Shown: piece by piece, positions 15,568-23,642 of the stretch
How positions within the stretch are numbered: the stretch's first letter is position 1
How the letters are laid out: every line of letters starts with the position of its first letter
Assembly (NCBI GenBank): GCA_937952975.1
Contig: CALFXX010000147.1
Span: forward strand, 1-28,572
DNA length: 28,572 nucleotides
DNA from: an uncultured Alcaligenaceae bacterium
Lineage (GTDB): Bacteria; Pseudomonadota; Gammaproteobacteria; Burkholderiales; Burkholderiaceae_B
Reading direction: 5' to 3'
The notes under the pieces: generated by a model
What the model saw: only the letters and a program-made list of their open reading frames with translations
Told to the model about the DNA's origin: nothing
Databases searched by the model: none
Translations under genes and position numbers: made by a program

Positions 15568-16496
15568 GCACCGCTGCGGTTGACTTCCCGGCATGGCTCT
15601 CTGAGCGGGCCCAGCATGTTGAACAGGTACTAGAACGCCTCTTGCCGAGCCAAGACGCGGTACCTGCGCGTTTGCATCAGGCGATGCGCTATTCGGTGCT
15701 TGGCGGTGGTAAGCGCGTGCGAGCCGCCCTTGTCTTTGCGGCTGCGCATGCCTGCGGGCCTGTGTTGACGGCTCCGCGTGACGCTGAACGTGCGGCCGAA
15801 CGTGAATTGGCGCAAGATCTGGCCGCGGCGGCGGTCGAGCTCGTTCATGCATACTCTTTGGTGCATGATGATTTGCCTTGTATGGATGACGATGTCTTGC
15901 GGCGTGGCCGCCCCACCGTGCATGTGCAGTTTGACGAGGCCACCGCGCTGCTGGCAGGCGATGCGTTACAGCCACTGGCCTTTGATTTGTTGGCGCAAAT
16001 GCCGATCGCGCCGACATTGATTGTTCAGGCGATTCGCGACCTGGCCCAAGCCGCAGGGAGTTTGGGGATGGCCGGAGGGCAAGCCATTGATTTAGACAGT
16101 GTCGGTAAAGCCCTGACTCAGCAGGCCTTGCAACAAATGCACGTCTTAAAAACGGGGGCCTTGCTTGGCGCGAGTGTATCGTTGGGTGGGTTGGCCGGCG
16201 GGGCAAGCACGCAACAGCGCAAGGCACTCGACGCGTATTCGGCTGCGATGGGACTGGCGTTTCAGGTGATTGACGACGTACTTGATGTCACAGCCGACAG
16301 CTCTCAATTGGGCAAAACCCCCGGAAAAGACGCCGCGGCGAATAAGCCAACCTATGTCACACTGATGGGTTTAGCGCAGGCTCGGGCCTTTGCGGGCGAA
16401 TTACACCAGCGGGCGTTGGCCGCCTTAAGCCCCTTGGGTGAGTCTGCCGCTCTGTTAGCAGGCTTAGCCGATTTTATTGTTTTACGTGATCATTAA
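15564..16496 (+). CDS. ispA: Farnesyl diphosphate synthase (polyprenyl synthetase)
   Basis: IspA condenses IPP with DMAPP and then GPP to farnesyl diphosphate, the precursor of undecaprenyl phosphate, quinone side chains and hopanoids. The 310-residue product carries the first Asp-rich motif in HDDLPCMDDDVLRRGRPTVH (Asp102, Asp103, Asp108) and the second in QVIDDVLDVTAD (Asp237, Asp238, Asp241), plus GGGKRVRAAL near residue 48. The four-residue insert in the first motif, and Tyr-Ser-Leu-Val before it, fit bacterial short-chain farnesyl synthases. ATG overlaps the xseB stop, implying coupling, and dxs follows 38 bases downstream, placing the first and a later step of the same pathway together. 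Confidence 0.95.
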   Translation: MSTAAVDFPAWLSERAQHVEQVLERLLPSQDAVPARLHQAMRYSVLGGGKRVRAALVFAAAHACGPVLTAPRDAERAAERELAQDLAAAAVELVHAYSLVHDDLPCMDDDVLRRGRPTVHVQFDEATALLAGDALQPLAFDLLAQMPIAPTLIVQAIRDLAQAAGSLGMAGGQAIDLDSVGKALTQQALQQMHVLKTGALLGASVSLGGLAGGASTQQRKALDAYSAAMGLAFQVIDDVLDVTADSSQLGKTPGKDAAANKPTYVTLMGLAQARAFAGELHQRALAALSPLGESAALLAGLADFIVLRDH

Positions 16497-16534
16497 AACG
16501 TTCACATCGAATTTTTTGTAGAAGTTCAGACACT

Positions 16535-18400
16535 ATGCCAACTGATTTGCTTGACCGTATTCATTCTCCTGCCGATCTGAAGCCGCTTGATAAGCGCGAG
16601 CTCAGAAAGCTGGCAGATCAGTTGCGAGCTTTTGTGCTTGCTTCTGTCTCGCGCACCGGTGGGCATTTGTCCTCAAATTTGGGTACGGTTGAATTGACTG
16701 TGGCGTTGCATTACGTGTACGACACGCCCCATGACCGCATTATCTGGGATGTGGGTCACCAGTCTTATCCGCACAAAATATTGACTGGGCGTAAAGCGGG
16801 TATGAGTACGCTCAGGCAGTTTGGAGGGATGTCTGGCTTTCCGAAGCGTAGCGAATCCGAGTACGACGCCTTTGGTACGGCGCATTCGTCCACGTCGATT
16901 TCTGCTGCACTGGGGATGGCGGTGGCTTCTCGCAACGCCGGTGTGTCGCGTCAGCACATTGCGGTCATCGGTGATGGGTCGATGTCTGCCGGGATGGCCT
17001 TTGAGGCCATGAACAACGCTGGCGTCACGCCTGACATCAACTTATTGGTGATTTTGAACGACAACGATATGTCGATTTCGCCACCGGTGGGCGCGCTGAA
17101 TCGCTACCTGGCGCGTTTGATGTCAGGGCAGTTTTATGCCGCAGCTAAAAATGTTGGGCGGTCTGTTTTGCAACATATGCCGCCGGTGCTCGAGTTGGCT
17201 CGCCGCTTCGAAGAGCATGCTAAGGGAATGGTCACGCCGGCCACGTTATTTGAAGAGATGGGCTTTAACTATGTCGGGCCGATTGACGGACACGACCTGG
17301 ATTCGTTGATCCCCACGTTGCAAAATATGCGAGCACTGAAGGGGCCGCAGTTTTTGCATGTTGTAACCAAAAAAGGGCAGGGCTATAAGCTCGCCGAAGC
17401 TGATCCAGTGCTCTACCACGGCCCCGGAAAATTTGATCCTGCAATTGGGATTCAAAAGCCTGCCGCGGCGCCTAAAACGACCTTTACACAGGTATTTGGT
17501 TCTTGGCTGTGCGACATGGGCGCACAAGACCAACGCTTGGTTGGTATTACGCCAGCGATGCGCGAAGGCAGCGGAATGGTTGAGTTTGAACGCCGGTTTC
17601 CTAAGCGCTATTTTGATGTGGGTATCGCCGAGCAACACGCAGTGACGTTTGCGGCAGGGATCGCCTGCGAAGGTCAAAAGCCTGTCGTAGCAATTTACTC
17701 GACCTTTTTGCAGCGTGGCTATGACCAACTGGTTCATGATGTTGCGCTGCAAAATCTTGACGTCACTTTTGCGCTAGATCGGGCTGGCCTGGTTGGGGCT
17801 GATGGTGCAACCCATGCCGGAAACTACGATATCGCCTTTATGCGTTGCATTCCCAATATGGTGGTAGCGACACCGTCAGATGAAAGCGAGCTCAGGTTGC
17901 TCTTGTCGACCTGTTATCAGTATCCGGGTCCAGCGGCCGTGCGTTATCCACGCGGTGCTGGCGCAGGCGCAGTACCCCAAGCGGATTTCGCGACCGTCGA
18001 GGTCGGGCGTGGATTGGTTCGCAGACAAGGTAAAAACATTGCGATGCTGGTCTTTGGGACGCTTCTGCCTGCCGCGCTTAAAGTCGCTGAGGCGTTGAAT
18101 CTGACGCTCGTCGATATGCGCTTTGTTAAACCCCTTGATGTGGCCTTGGTGCTTGAGTTAGCGGCCACGCATGCAGGTCTGGTCACGCTCGAAGAAGGCT
18201 CGATCATGGGCGGGGCGGGCAGTGCCGTCGCCGAAGCCCTTGCGGCCGCAAGCGTCGTCTCCCCGCTGCTGCAGCTTGGCTTGCCCGACCGGTTTATCGA
18301 TCACGGCGAGCAAGGTGCGTTGTTGGGCAGTGTCGGTCTTGATGCCGCGGGTATTGAGGCGTCGGTGCGCGCGCGCTTTGAGCTCCAGCTAGCCGCCTAA
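16535..18400 (+). CDS. dxs: 1-deoxy-D-xylulose-5-phosphate synthase
   Basis: DXS joins pyruvate and glyceraldehyde 3-phosphate to form DXP, the committed step of the MEP isoprenoid pathway and a source of DXP for thiamine and pyridoxal phosphate. The 621-residue product has normal length. The thiamine diphosphate motif runs from GDGSMSAG (Asp147) to NDN (175-177). The catalytic Glu lies in GIAEQHAVTFAAG (Glu366). The phosphate-binding RAGLVGADGATHAG block and the C-terminal transketolase domain follow. A transketolase-like order of N-terminal, pyrimidine-binding and C-terminal domains is complete. It ends the xseB-ispA-dxs operon. DXP also feeds the PdxA pathway encoded later in this window. 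No clear terminator follows the stop. Confidence 0.97.
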   Translation: MPTDLLDRIHSPADLKPLDKRELRKLADQLRAFVLASVSRTGGHLSSNLGTVELTVALHYVYDTPHDRIIWDVGHQSYPHKILTGRKAGMSTLRQFGGMSGFPKRSESEYDAFGTAHSSTSISAALGMAVASRNAGVSRQHIAVIGDGSMSAGMAFEAMNNAGVTPDINLLVILNDNDMSISPPVGALNRYLARLMSGQFYAAAKNVGRSVLQHMPPVLELARRFEEHAKGMVTPATLFEEMGFNYVGPIDGHDLDSLIPTLQNMRALKGPQFLHVVTKKGQGYKLAEADPVLYHGPGKFDPAIGIQKPAAAPKTTFTQVFGSWLCDMGAQDQRLVGITPAMREGSGMVEFERRFPKRYFDVGIAEQHAVTFAAGIACEGQKPVVAIYSTFLQRGYDQLVHDVALQNLDVTFALDRAGLVGADGATHAGNYDIAFMRCIPNMVVATPSDESELRLLLSTCYQYPGPAAVRYPRGAGAGAVPQADFATVEVGRGLVRRQGKNIAMLVFGTLLPAALKVAEALNLTLVDMRFVKPLDVALVLELAATHAGLVTLEEGSIMGGAGSAVAEALAAASVVSPLLQLGLPDRFIDHGEQGALLGSVGLDAAGIEASVRARFELQLAA

Positions 18401-18452
18401 GCTCGGTAACCAGAATAAGATGCAGCAGCCAACGCTGCCGTGACACGCTTGG

Positions 18453-18509
18453 CGTTTCAGGTTTAACGTTACAGGTCTAACGACGTTCCAGGCTTACCTG
18501 CGTTCCAGG
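18453..18509. repeat. Four direct copies of CGTTNCAGG upstream of the rpsF promoter
   Basis: CGTTNCAGG occurs at 18453, 18467, 18484 and 18501 (spacing 14, 17 and 17 bases), each followed by a pyrimidine-rich YTYA-type stretch. The array ends just seven bases before the -35 hexamer of the rpsF promoter. It could be a degenerated tandem repeat or a set of activator sites. No assignment is made. Confidence 0.6.
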
Positions 18510-18515
18510 CTCAGC

Positions 18516-18544
18516 TTGCATTAATTACGTAAACATACGATAAT
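18516..18544 (+). promoter_or_regulatory. Sigma70 promoter of the rpsF-priB-rpsR-rplI operon
   Basis: The -35 is TTGCAT (18516-18521) and the -10 is GATAAT (18539-18544), with an exact 17-bp AT-rich spacer. It gives a leader of roughly 90 nt before rpsF. This is the best-matching sigma70 promoter I found in the window. Confidence 0.75.
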
Positions 18545-18551
18545 TAAAGGC

Positions 18552-18642
18552 TTTCTTGCTCGACCAGCCAGTGTTTGGTGTGGCGGGCTGCCCCCGAGGC
18601 GGGCTGTTTGCAGTCTCTTCTCGGACATCCTTAGGAGTTCAA
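18552..18642 (+). ncRNA. Candidate S6:S18-binding leader of rpsF
   Basis: The leader contains a GC-rich hairpin-prone segment in which GCCC pairs with GGGC around a CCGAG-containing loop (18588-18604), and a direct repeat GGCGGGCTG at 18582-18590 and 18598-18606. In many bacteria the rpsF leader is bound by the S6:S18 complex through a CCG-containing structure that represses the operon. The element here has the right place and loop sequence, but the fold has not been modelled. Confidence 0.35.
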
Positions 18643-19017
18643 ATGCGTCATTACGAAGTTGTTTTCATCGTTCACCCAGATCAAAGCGAGCAAGTCCCCG
18701 CAATGGTCGAGCGTTATCAAGCGCTGGTGACCACTCAAGGCGGTAAAGTACACCGCACCGAAGATTGGGGCCGTCGTCAACTCGCGTATCCCATTCAAAA
18801 ACTGGTTAAAGCACACTATGTGTGTTTCAACATCGAATGCGGTCAGCCTACTCTCGACGAACTCGAGCACTCGTTTCGCTACAACGACGCTGTGTTGCGC
18901 CACCTTGTTATCAAGACCAAAGCCGCTCAAACCGAGGCTTCACTCATGATGAAACAAGTTGAACGCGATGAGGCCCGTAAAGCTTCGGCTGAAACAACGC
19001 CCGGCGAGGCTGAGTAA
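18643..19017 (+). CDS. rpsF: 30S ribosomal protein S6
   Basis: S6 is a 30S subunit protein that pairs with S18 on the platform. The 124-residue product begins MRHYEVVFIVHPDQSEQVP and includes TEDWGRRQLAYPIQKLVKAH and FRYNDAVLRHLVIKTKAAQT, the standard S6 fold, with an acidic C-terminal tail (TTPGEAE). ATG 18643 has AGGAG five bases upstream. An upstream in-frame extension to 18556 would run through the leader and is rejected. It is first in the operon rpsF-priB-rpsR-rplI. Confidence 0.97.
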   Translation: MRHYEVVFIVHPDQSEQVPAMVERYQALVTTQGGKVHRTEDWGRRQLAYPIQKLVKAHYVCFNIECGQPTLDELEHSFRYNDAVLRHLVIKTKAAQTEASLMMKQVERDEARKASAETTPGEAE

Positions 19018-19029
19018 TCTAGGCACGTT

Positions 19030-19320
19030 GTGAATCGGCTTGAAGTGCAGGGTCAGGTGTTTGAGCTTTCCCCCTTAAGGTATACGCCATCCGGGGTTGC
19101 AGTGCTCGAGTTTCTACTCTCTCACGAGGCCGAGGTGATTGAGGCAGGTCAACCGCGCCGCTTAGCGTTTACGCTGGCAGTTGTTGCGATGGGAGACTTA
19201 GCGCAGATGGCACTCACAACAAGTTTAGGTTGCACAGTACGCGTCCAGGGGTTTTTAGCTCCGGTTCGAAAAGATTCACAAAAATTTAGGCTGCATGCGC
19301 AGCAAATTCAACAGATTTAA
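19030..19320 (+). CDS. priB: Primosomal replication protein N (PriB)
   Basis: PriB is a small single-stranded DNA-binding OB-fold protein that links PriA to DnaT and helps restart stalled replication forks. The 96-residue product starts at GTG 19030 with the pattern NRLEVQGQVFELSPLRYTPS. It continues GVAVLEFLLSHEAEVIEAG and ends with KFRLHAQQIQQI, as in betaproteobacterial PriB, where it lies between rpsF and rpsR. Length matches the family (about 100). Twelve bases separate it from rpsF and twelve from rpsR, so it is translated from the ribosomal operon. Confidence 0.92.
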   Translation: MNRLEVQGQVFELSPLRYTPSGVAVLEFLLSHEAEVIEAGQPRRLAFTLAVVAMGDLAQMALTTSLGCTVRVQGFLAPVRKDSQKFRLHAQQIQQI

Positions 19321-19332
19321 GCGAGGCACATC

Positions 19333-19605
19333 ATGGCTTTCTTCGGTAAACGTAAAGAAAAAAAGAAGTTCACACAGCAAAATCCGCTTTTTAAGCGTCG
19401 TAAGTTTTGCCGCTTCAGCGCTGCAAACGTCGACCAGATCGATTACAAAGATCTCGACACCTTGCGTGATTTCATTCAAGAAAATGGCAAGATCATTCCT
19501 GCACGTTTGACCGGTACCAAGGCGATCTATCAGCGCCAACTCGATACCGCAATCAAGCGCGCACGCTTTTTGGCATTGTTGCCCTTTACTGATAACCATA
19601 ACTGA
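19333..19605 (+). CDS. rpsR: 30S ribosomal protein S18
   Basis: S18 binds the 30S platform with S6. The 90-residue product has a Lys-rich N-terminus (MAFFGKRKEKKKF), then FKRRKFCRFSA and the diagnostic IDYKDLDTLRDFIQENGKII and RLTGTKAIYQRQLDTAIKRA. It ends LALLPFTDNHN. ATG is preceded by GAGG. It lies between priB and rplI. Confidence 0.97.
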   Translation: MAFFGKRKEKKKFTQQNPLFKRRKFCRFSAANVDQIDYKDLDTLRDFIQENGKIIPARLTGTKAIYQRQLDTAIKRARFLALLPFTDNHN

Positions 19606-19619
19606 TCCAGGGGCATACC

Positions 19620-20075
19620 ATGCAAATTATTCTTCTCGAAAAAGTCGTTAACGTTGGTAACCTCGGTGAAGTTGTTCGTGTGCGTGATGGCTACGCTCGC
19701 AATTTCTTAATTCCCCAGAAAAAAGCCCGTCGCGCAACTGAAACTGCTCTGAAAGAGTTTGAGCTTCGTCGTGCTGAACTTGAAAAAGTCCAAGCCGAGA
19801 AACTCGCGTTGGCACAGGCCTTGGGTCAGCGCCTTGAAAACTTCTCATTAAGCATCACTCAAAAAGCGGGTGTTGATGGTCGTTTGTTTGGTTCGGTCAC
19901 CAACATGGACATCGCAGCAGGTTTAGTGGCGGCTGGTTTTGCTGGCATTGAAAAAGCGCAAGTCCGTTTGCCTGAAGGTCCCTTGAAAGCCGTCGGCGAA
20001 TTCCCCGTGCAAGTGGCCATTCATCCTGACGTGGTTAGCAGCATTTCTGTTGTTGTGGTTGGCGACGTAGTCTAA
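19620..20075 (+). CDS. rplI: 50S ribosomal protein L9
   Basis: L9 binds 23S rRNA near the L1 stalk base and helps maintain reading frame. The 151-residue product has the N-terminal domain MQIILLEKVVNVGNLGEVVR with GYARNFLIPQKKARRAT, a long connecting helix (about 40-75), and the C-terminal domain with GVDGRLFGSVTNMDIAAGL. Length is normal. ATG follows AGGGGCATACC. It is last in the operon, followed by a terminator at 20097-20126. Confidence 0.97.
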   Translation: MQIILLEKVVNVGNLGEVVRVRDGYARNFLIPQKKARRATETALKEFELRRAELEKVQAEKLALAQALGQRLENFSLSITQKAGVDGRLFGSVTNMDIAAGLVAAGFAGIEKAQVRLPEGPLKAVGEFPVQVAIHPDVVSSISVVVVGDVV

Positions 20076-20096
20076 GTCTCTACCCGCTTGCACGAC

Positions 20097-20126
20097 ACAA
20101 AAAGCCGGCTCTGGTCGGCTTTTTGT
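20097..20126 (+). terminator. Intrinsic terminator after rplI
   Basis: ACAAAAAGCCG (20097-20107) pairs perfectly with CGGCTTTTTGT (20116-20126) around the loop GCTCTGGT, with the T-run in the 3' arm. It separates the ribosomal operon from the kinase-dnaB pair. Confidence 0.85.
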
Positions 20127-20173
20127 ATTTGAGCTGCTTATACTTTTCACCGACTCAAACTCTCGCCAACATT

Positions 20174-21034
20174 GTGACAAATCTTCACGTCGACTTGTAC
20201 GCAGATAACGCTCAGTTTCGCCAAGCGCTAAACGAGTGGCTGCTCGTGCATGCTGACGATGCAGCAGGCGTCTCTTTTGTTGAGTTTGCTGGGCACCGTT
20301 GTGTGGTCAAGCGTCACCGAACAAGGTGGTTTTCGGCGCTAGCGGTTCAACTGCACTTCGCTAGGGTGACGGCACTGTCTTGGCTCTGTTGGCTGCTGCT
20401 CGGCGAGCGACTTTTGCCACGGTTGTTGTTGCAAACAACGTTACAAGACGAAGCCCAGCGCTTGCTTCGTCTGAAAAAGGCGGGCAGTTCGGTGCCAAGC
20501 GTCTGGTATCAGGCGCCAGGGGTCTTGGTCTTAGAGTATGTGGGTCAGGATATGCCTTATCTGGTCCGTATTGCGTCTCCAGAGGGGCGCCTCGCGCTCA
20601 TGACCATTGCCGCCCAACAACTTGCGCACTTTCACTGCGCAGGCTTTGTGCATGGTGGGGCGCAGTTGCGTAACCTCATGATGCACGAAGATGGCACGAC
20701 AACCCGCATCGATTTTGAAGAAAATATTGGCGAGGCAATGTCTCTGCCGTTGGCTCAGGCTTACGATGTCTTTCAGATGCTGTCCTCAATGGCGGGTCTG
20801 CGAGGCCACGAATTTAGTCCGACTGAGCGTCAAGTTCTTTGTAATCAGTTGCTTAAATCCTATTTGGCGGCAAATCCCGATCCCTCGGTGCGTATACCCT
20901 TAAGAGCGATTGAAAAAAAATTTGCAACAATCCAGCGCTATTTGGGTTGGTTACTTAAATGGATTCCAGGTCGAGATGTTCAAGGTTTTTTATATGTGAC
21001 AAACACCTTACGGGTATCATTGCACCATGAATAA
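20174..21034 (+). CDS. Kinase-fold protein of unknown role (Kdo/WaaP or BUD32-like)
   Basis: From GTG 20174 the product is 286 residues. It has hallmarks of small protein-kinase-fold enzymes: VVKRHR with a candidate ATP-binding Lys46, Glu93 in DEAQRLLRLKKAG, a hinge-like VLVLEYVGQDM, a catalytic loop HFHCAGFVHGGAQLRN (160-167) and a metal-binding-type IDFEE (179-183). The catalytic loop lacks the usual Asp (HGGAQLRN rather than HGD or HRD), yet Asn167 and Asp180 remain. A hydrophobic stretch lies at about 66-90. Starts upstream overlap the rplI terminator and are unlikely. No good ribosome binding site is visible. Its stop overlaps the dnaB start by eight bases. Candidate roles are lipopolysaccharide core or small-molecule phosphorylation, or a pseudokinase. 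None is proven. Confidence 0.75.
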   Translation: MTNLHVDLYADNAQFRQALNEWLLVHADDAAGVSFVEFAGHRCVVKRHRTRWFSALAVQLHFARVTALSWLCWLLLGERLLPRLLLQTTLQDEAQRLLRLKKAGSSVPSVWYQAPGVLVLEYVGQDMPYLVRIASPEGRLALMTIAAQQLAHFHCAGFVHGGAQLRNLMMHEDGTTTRIDFEENIGEAMSLPLAQAYDVFQMLSSMAGLRGHEFSPTERQVLCNQLLKSYLAANPDPSVRIPLRAIEKKFATIQRYLGWLLKWIPGRDVQGFLYVTNTLRVSLHHE

Positions 21035-22403
21035 TTCTCCAGATCCGCAACTCGAATACCTTCGCGTACCACCTCACTCGGTCGAGGCCGAGCAGTCTGT
21101 GCTTGGCGGGCTATTACTTGACAATGGTGCCTGGGAGCGCGTCACAGACGTTGTGAACGAAGAGGATTTTTATCGTTTTGATCACCGTTTGATCTGGCAC
21201 CACATCGCACGACTGGTTAATTTGTCGCGCCCCGCTGATGTGGTCACAGTCAATGAGTCGTTGGCAAGCGTTGGCAAGTCAGAAGAAGTTGGTGGTTTGA
21301 GCTACCTGAACGCCTTAGCCCACAACACACCGTCGGCTGCAAATATTCGACGCTATGCCGAAATTGTGCGCGAGCGCTCAATGCTCCGAAAGCTCGTCAC
21401 TGTAGCCGACGAAATCGCCGCGACAGCGTTTAATCCACAGGGTAAAGAAGCCCGTCAGTTGCTTGATGAGGCCGAATCCAAAGTTTTTAAGATTGCACAA
21501 GAGGGCGCAAAAGCGTCAGCTGGATTTCGCGAAATTCAGCCGCTGTTGTCTGAGGTGGTCGATAAGATTGATGAGTTGTATCACCGCGAAGGCAATACGG
21601 ATGTCACGGGGGTTCCAACCGGTTTTACCGATCTCGACAAAATGACTTCTGGGTTGCAGGCGGGCGATCTGGTGATCGTAGCCGGACGTCCTTCAATGGG
21701 TAAAACGTCTTTAGCGATGAATATTGCCGAACACGTAGCGATTGAGCAAGGTTTGCCAGTGGCTGTGTTTTCGATGGAAATGGGCGCGGTGCAATTAGCC
21801 ATGCGTATGTTGGGCTCGGTGGGTATGCTTGACCAACACCGCATGCGCACCGGTAAGTTGTTGGCCGATGACTGGCCTCGTGTCACACACGCCGTGCAGC
21901 GTATGCAAGAGGCGCAGATGTACATTGACGAAACGCCCGCGTTAAGTTCGGTCGAGGTGAGGGCGCGTGCGCGCCGCCTGGCACGTCAGTGTGGCAAGCT
22001 TGGGTTGATTGTGATCGACTACTTGCAGTTGATGGGCGCAAGCTCGGCTGGCGAAAATCGTGCAACCGAAATTTCAGAGATTAGCCGCTCGCTCAAAGCG
22101 TTGGCGAAAGAGCTCGAGTGTCCAGTGATTGCGTTGTCGCAGTTAAATCGCAGCTTAGAGCAGCGCCCCAATCGTCGCCCTGTGATGAGCGATCTGCGCG
22201 AATCAGGCGCTATTGAACAAGACGCTGATTTGATTTTATTTATCTACCGCGACGAAGTGTATAACCCTGATTCACCCGATAAAGGCACCGCTGAAATTAT
22301 TATCGGTAAGCAGCGTAATGGACCAATCGGTACAGTCAGGCTCACCTTCCAGGGGTCAAGCACGCGCTTCTTGAATTTTGCAGGGGGTGGGGCAGTTTAT
22401 TGA
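21027..22403 (+). CDS. dnaB: Replicative DNA helicase DnaB
   Basis: DnaB is the hexameric 5'-3' helicase that unwinds the fork and recruits primase. The 458-residue product has the N-terminal domain (about 10-115, PHSVEAEQSVLGGLLLDNGA), a linker, and the RecA-like domain. The latter carries Walker A GRPSMGKT (220-227), FSMEMGAVQLAMRMLGSVG, Walker B IVIDYLQLMG (Asp331) and DLRESGAIEQDADLILFIYR. Length is close to E. coli (471), and no intein is present. ATG lies inside the 3' end of the kinase-like gene, so translation may be coupled. It stands close to rpsF-rplI, as in many proteobacteria, and converges on the PBP7-like gene with a seven-base overlap. Confidence 0.96.
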   Translation: MNNSPDPQLEYLRVPPHSVEAEQSVLGGLLLDNGAWERVTDVVNEEDFYRFDHRLIWHHIARLVNLSRPADVVTVNESLASVGKSEEVGGLSYLNALAHNTPSAANIRRYAEIVRERSMLRKLVTVADEIAATAFNPQGKEARQLLDEAESKVFKIAQEGAKASAGFREIQPLLSEVVDKIDELYHREGNTDVTGVPTGFTDLDKMTSGLQAGDLVIVAGRPSMGKTSLAMNIAEHVAIEQGLPVAVFSMEMGAVQLAMRMLGSVGMLDQHRMRTGKLLADDWPRVTHAVQRMQEAQMYIDETPALSSVEVRARARRLARQCGKLGLIVIDYLQLMGASSAGENRATEISEISRSLKALAKELECPVIALSQLNRSLEQRPNRRPVMSDLRESGAIEQDADLILFIYRDEVYNPDSPDKGTAEIIIGKQRNGPIGTVRLTFQGSSTRFLNFAGGGAVY

Positions 22404-23602
22404 GACCGGATGCTATCAAGTGCAGCCATGACTTTAGTCTGTTGCTCAGGTAACGCGCTCTCTGGGGCTGGCTGATCCGGCGACGCGATCACTTGTGTCT
22501 GTTGCACCCATTGTTTGATTTTCACTGCGTCACCGACTCGCGTGCCTTTGCCCTCTGCATTGAGTAGGACGATCGCCATGTCGCGGTTGTTGATGCGCGC
22601 GACCATCACCAGGCATTGTCCCGCCTCGTTGATGTAGCCAGTTTTAGAGACCTTGATATCCCAGGTTGGATTCATCACAAGCATGTTCGTGTTGCGAAAC
22701 AACGTGGCATGGCCACTTGAACGAACTTCGTGTTGGTCATCGGTTGTGTATTGCCGAATCGCAGGGCGCGAGGCTGATGCTTGCAAGAGCTTGACTAGGT
22801 CACGTGGGCTCGAGACATTTTCACTTGACAGACCGGTTGGTTCGACAAAACGGCTTTGTGTCATGCCAAGCTGTTTTGCTTTGTTGTTCATTGCTGTCAC
22901 AAAAGCGGTCATGCCACCTGGGTAGTTGCGCCCGAGTGCGCTAGCCGCGCGATTCTCGGAAGACATCAAAGCCAGATGCATCATGTCGCCACGTGAAAGT
23001 TTTGTACCAACGGGCAAGCGCGAGCGGCTGTGTTTCACAGTATCGATATCACTGCTGGTGACCTCGATGATGTCGCTCATTGATTGATTTGCATCGACGA
23101 TCACGACGGCCGTCATGAGTTTTGTAATCGAGGCGATGGGGCGCGCGGTATCTTCGTTACGTGAAAATAATGTGGTGTTGCTACTGAGGTCTTGCACCAA
23201 GACGACGTTTGAGCGTACGGCACTGATTGAGCCAACCGCTGCAGCACCACCTGCCGCTGCAACCCTTGCACCGTTACGCGCTGCGGGGGCGTTTGAGGGC
23301 TTGACGGTTGAGGACTTGATCGCACTAGAGTTGGACTTGGTTGAGGGCTTGTTTGTGGCGTCAGCCACAGAGCGACTACCCTGCGGGGTTCCCGAAGGCG
23401 CCACGACTTTTTTGGTATTTTTTGCGTTAGTTTTTTTCTTGGTTTTTGCACTACTGGTCGTTGCAACGGGCTTTTTGACCGTGCTGTCAGCGGCGTCTGT
23501 GGCTGTTTGCGCAAGAAGCGGCGTCGCTGCAAAGGCCAGGCTCAGGCTAACAAGGCACCCAAGCCAATATTTTTTACAGGGTAAATTAAACTTAAAACAC
23601 AT
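22397..23602 (-). CDS. pbpG: D-alanyl-D-alanine endopeptidase, PBP7/8 type (peptidase S11)
   Basis: PBP7-type enzymes cut D-Ala-mDAP crosslinks in periplasmic peptidoglycan. From ATG 23602 the product is 401 residues. It has a signal peptide (KKYWLGCLVSLSLAFA, cleavage probably after Ala-Gln), then about 90 residues of Lys/Ser/Thr/Ala/Pro-rich linker, then the S11 domain. Active-site motifs, numbered from this start, are SITK (158-161), SEN (215-217) and KTG (320-322). ATG 23602 is preferred because a TATAAT at 23637-23642 (minus) would put an earlier ATG at 23632 near the transcription start. The linker makes it about 90 residues longer than E. coli PBP7 (310). It overlaps the dnaB stop by seven bases and lies downstream of pdxA on the same strand. 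Confidence 0.88.
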   Translation of the reverse strand: MCFKFNLPCKKYWLGCLVSLSLAFAATPLLAQTATDAADSTVKKPVATTSSAKTKKKTNAKNTKKVVAPSGTPQGSRSVADATNKPSTKSNSSAIKSSTVKPSNAPAARNGARVAAAGGAAAVGSISAVRSNVVLVQDLSSNTTLFSRNEDTARPIASITKLMTAVVIVDANQSMSDIIEVTSSDIDTVKHSRSRLPVGTKLSRGDMMHLALMSSENRAASALGRNYPGGMTAFVTAMNNKAKQLGMTQSRFVEPTGLSSENVSSPRDLVKLLQASASRPAIRQYTTDDQHEVRSSGHATLFRNTNMLVMNPTWDIKVSKTGYINEAGQCLVMVARINNRDMAIVLLNAEGKGTRVGDAVKIKQWVQQTQVIASPDQPAPESALPEQQTKVMAALDSIRSQ

Positions 23603-23636
23603 CCCGAATGCCTTGCAAAGTATAAAAACCATGCAA

Positions 23637-23642
23637 ATTATA
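23637..23642 (-). promoter_or_regulatory. -10 element for pbpG
   Basis: On the minus strand, TATAAT lies about 35 bases before the chosen pbpG ATG in a strongly AT-rich stretch. The hexamer 17 bp upstream (AGTTTA) matches -35 poorly. The perfect -10 and AT richness still make this a reasonable promoter, independent of pdxA. Confidence 0.5.
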
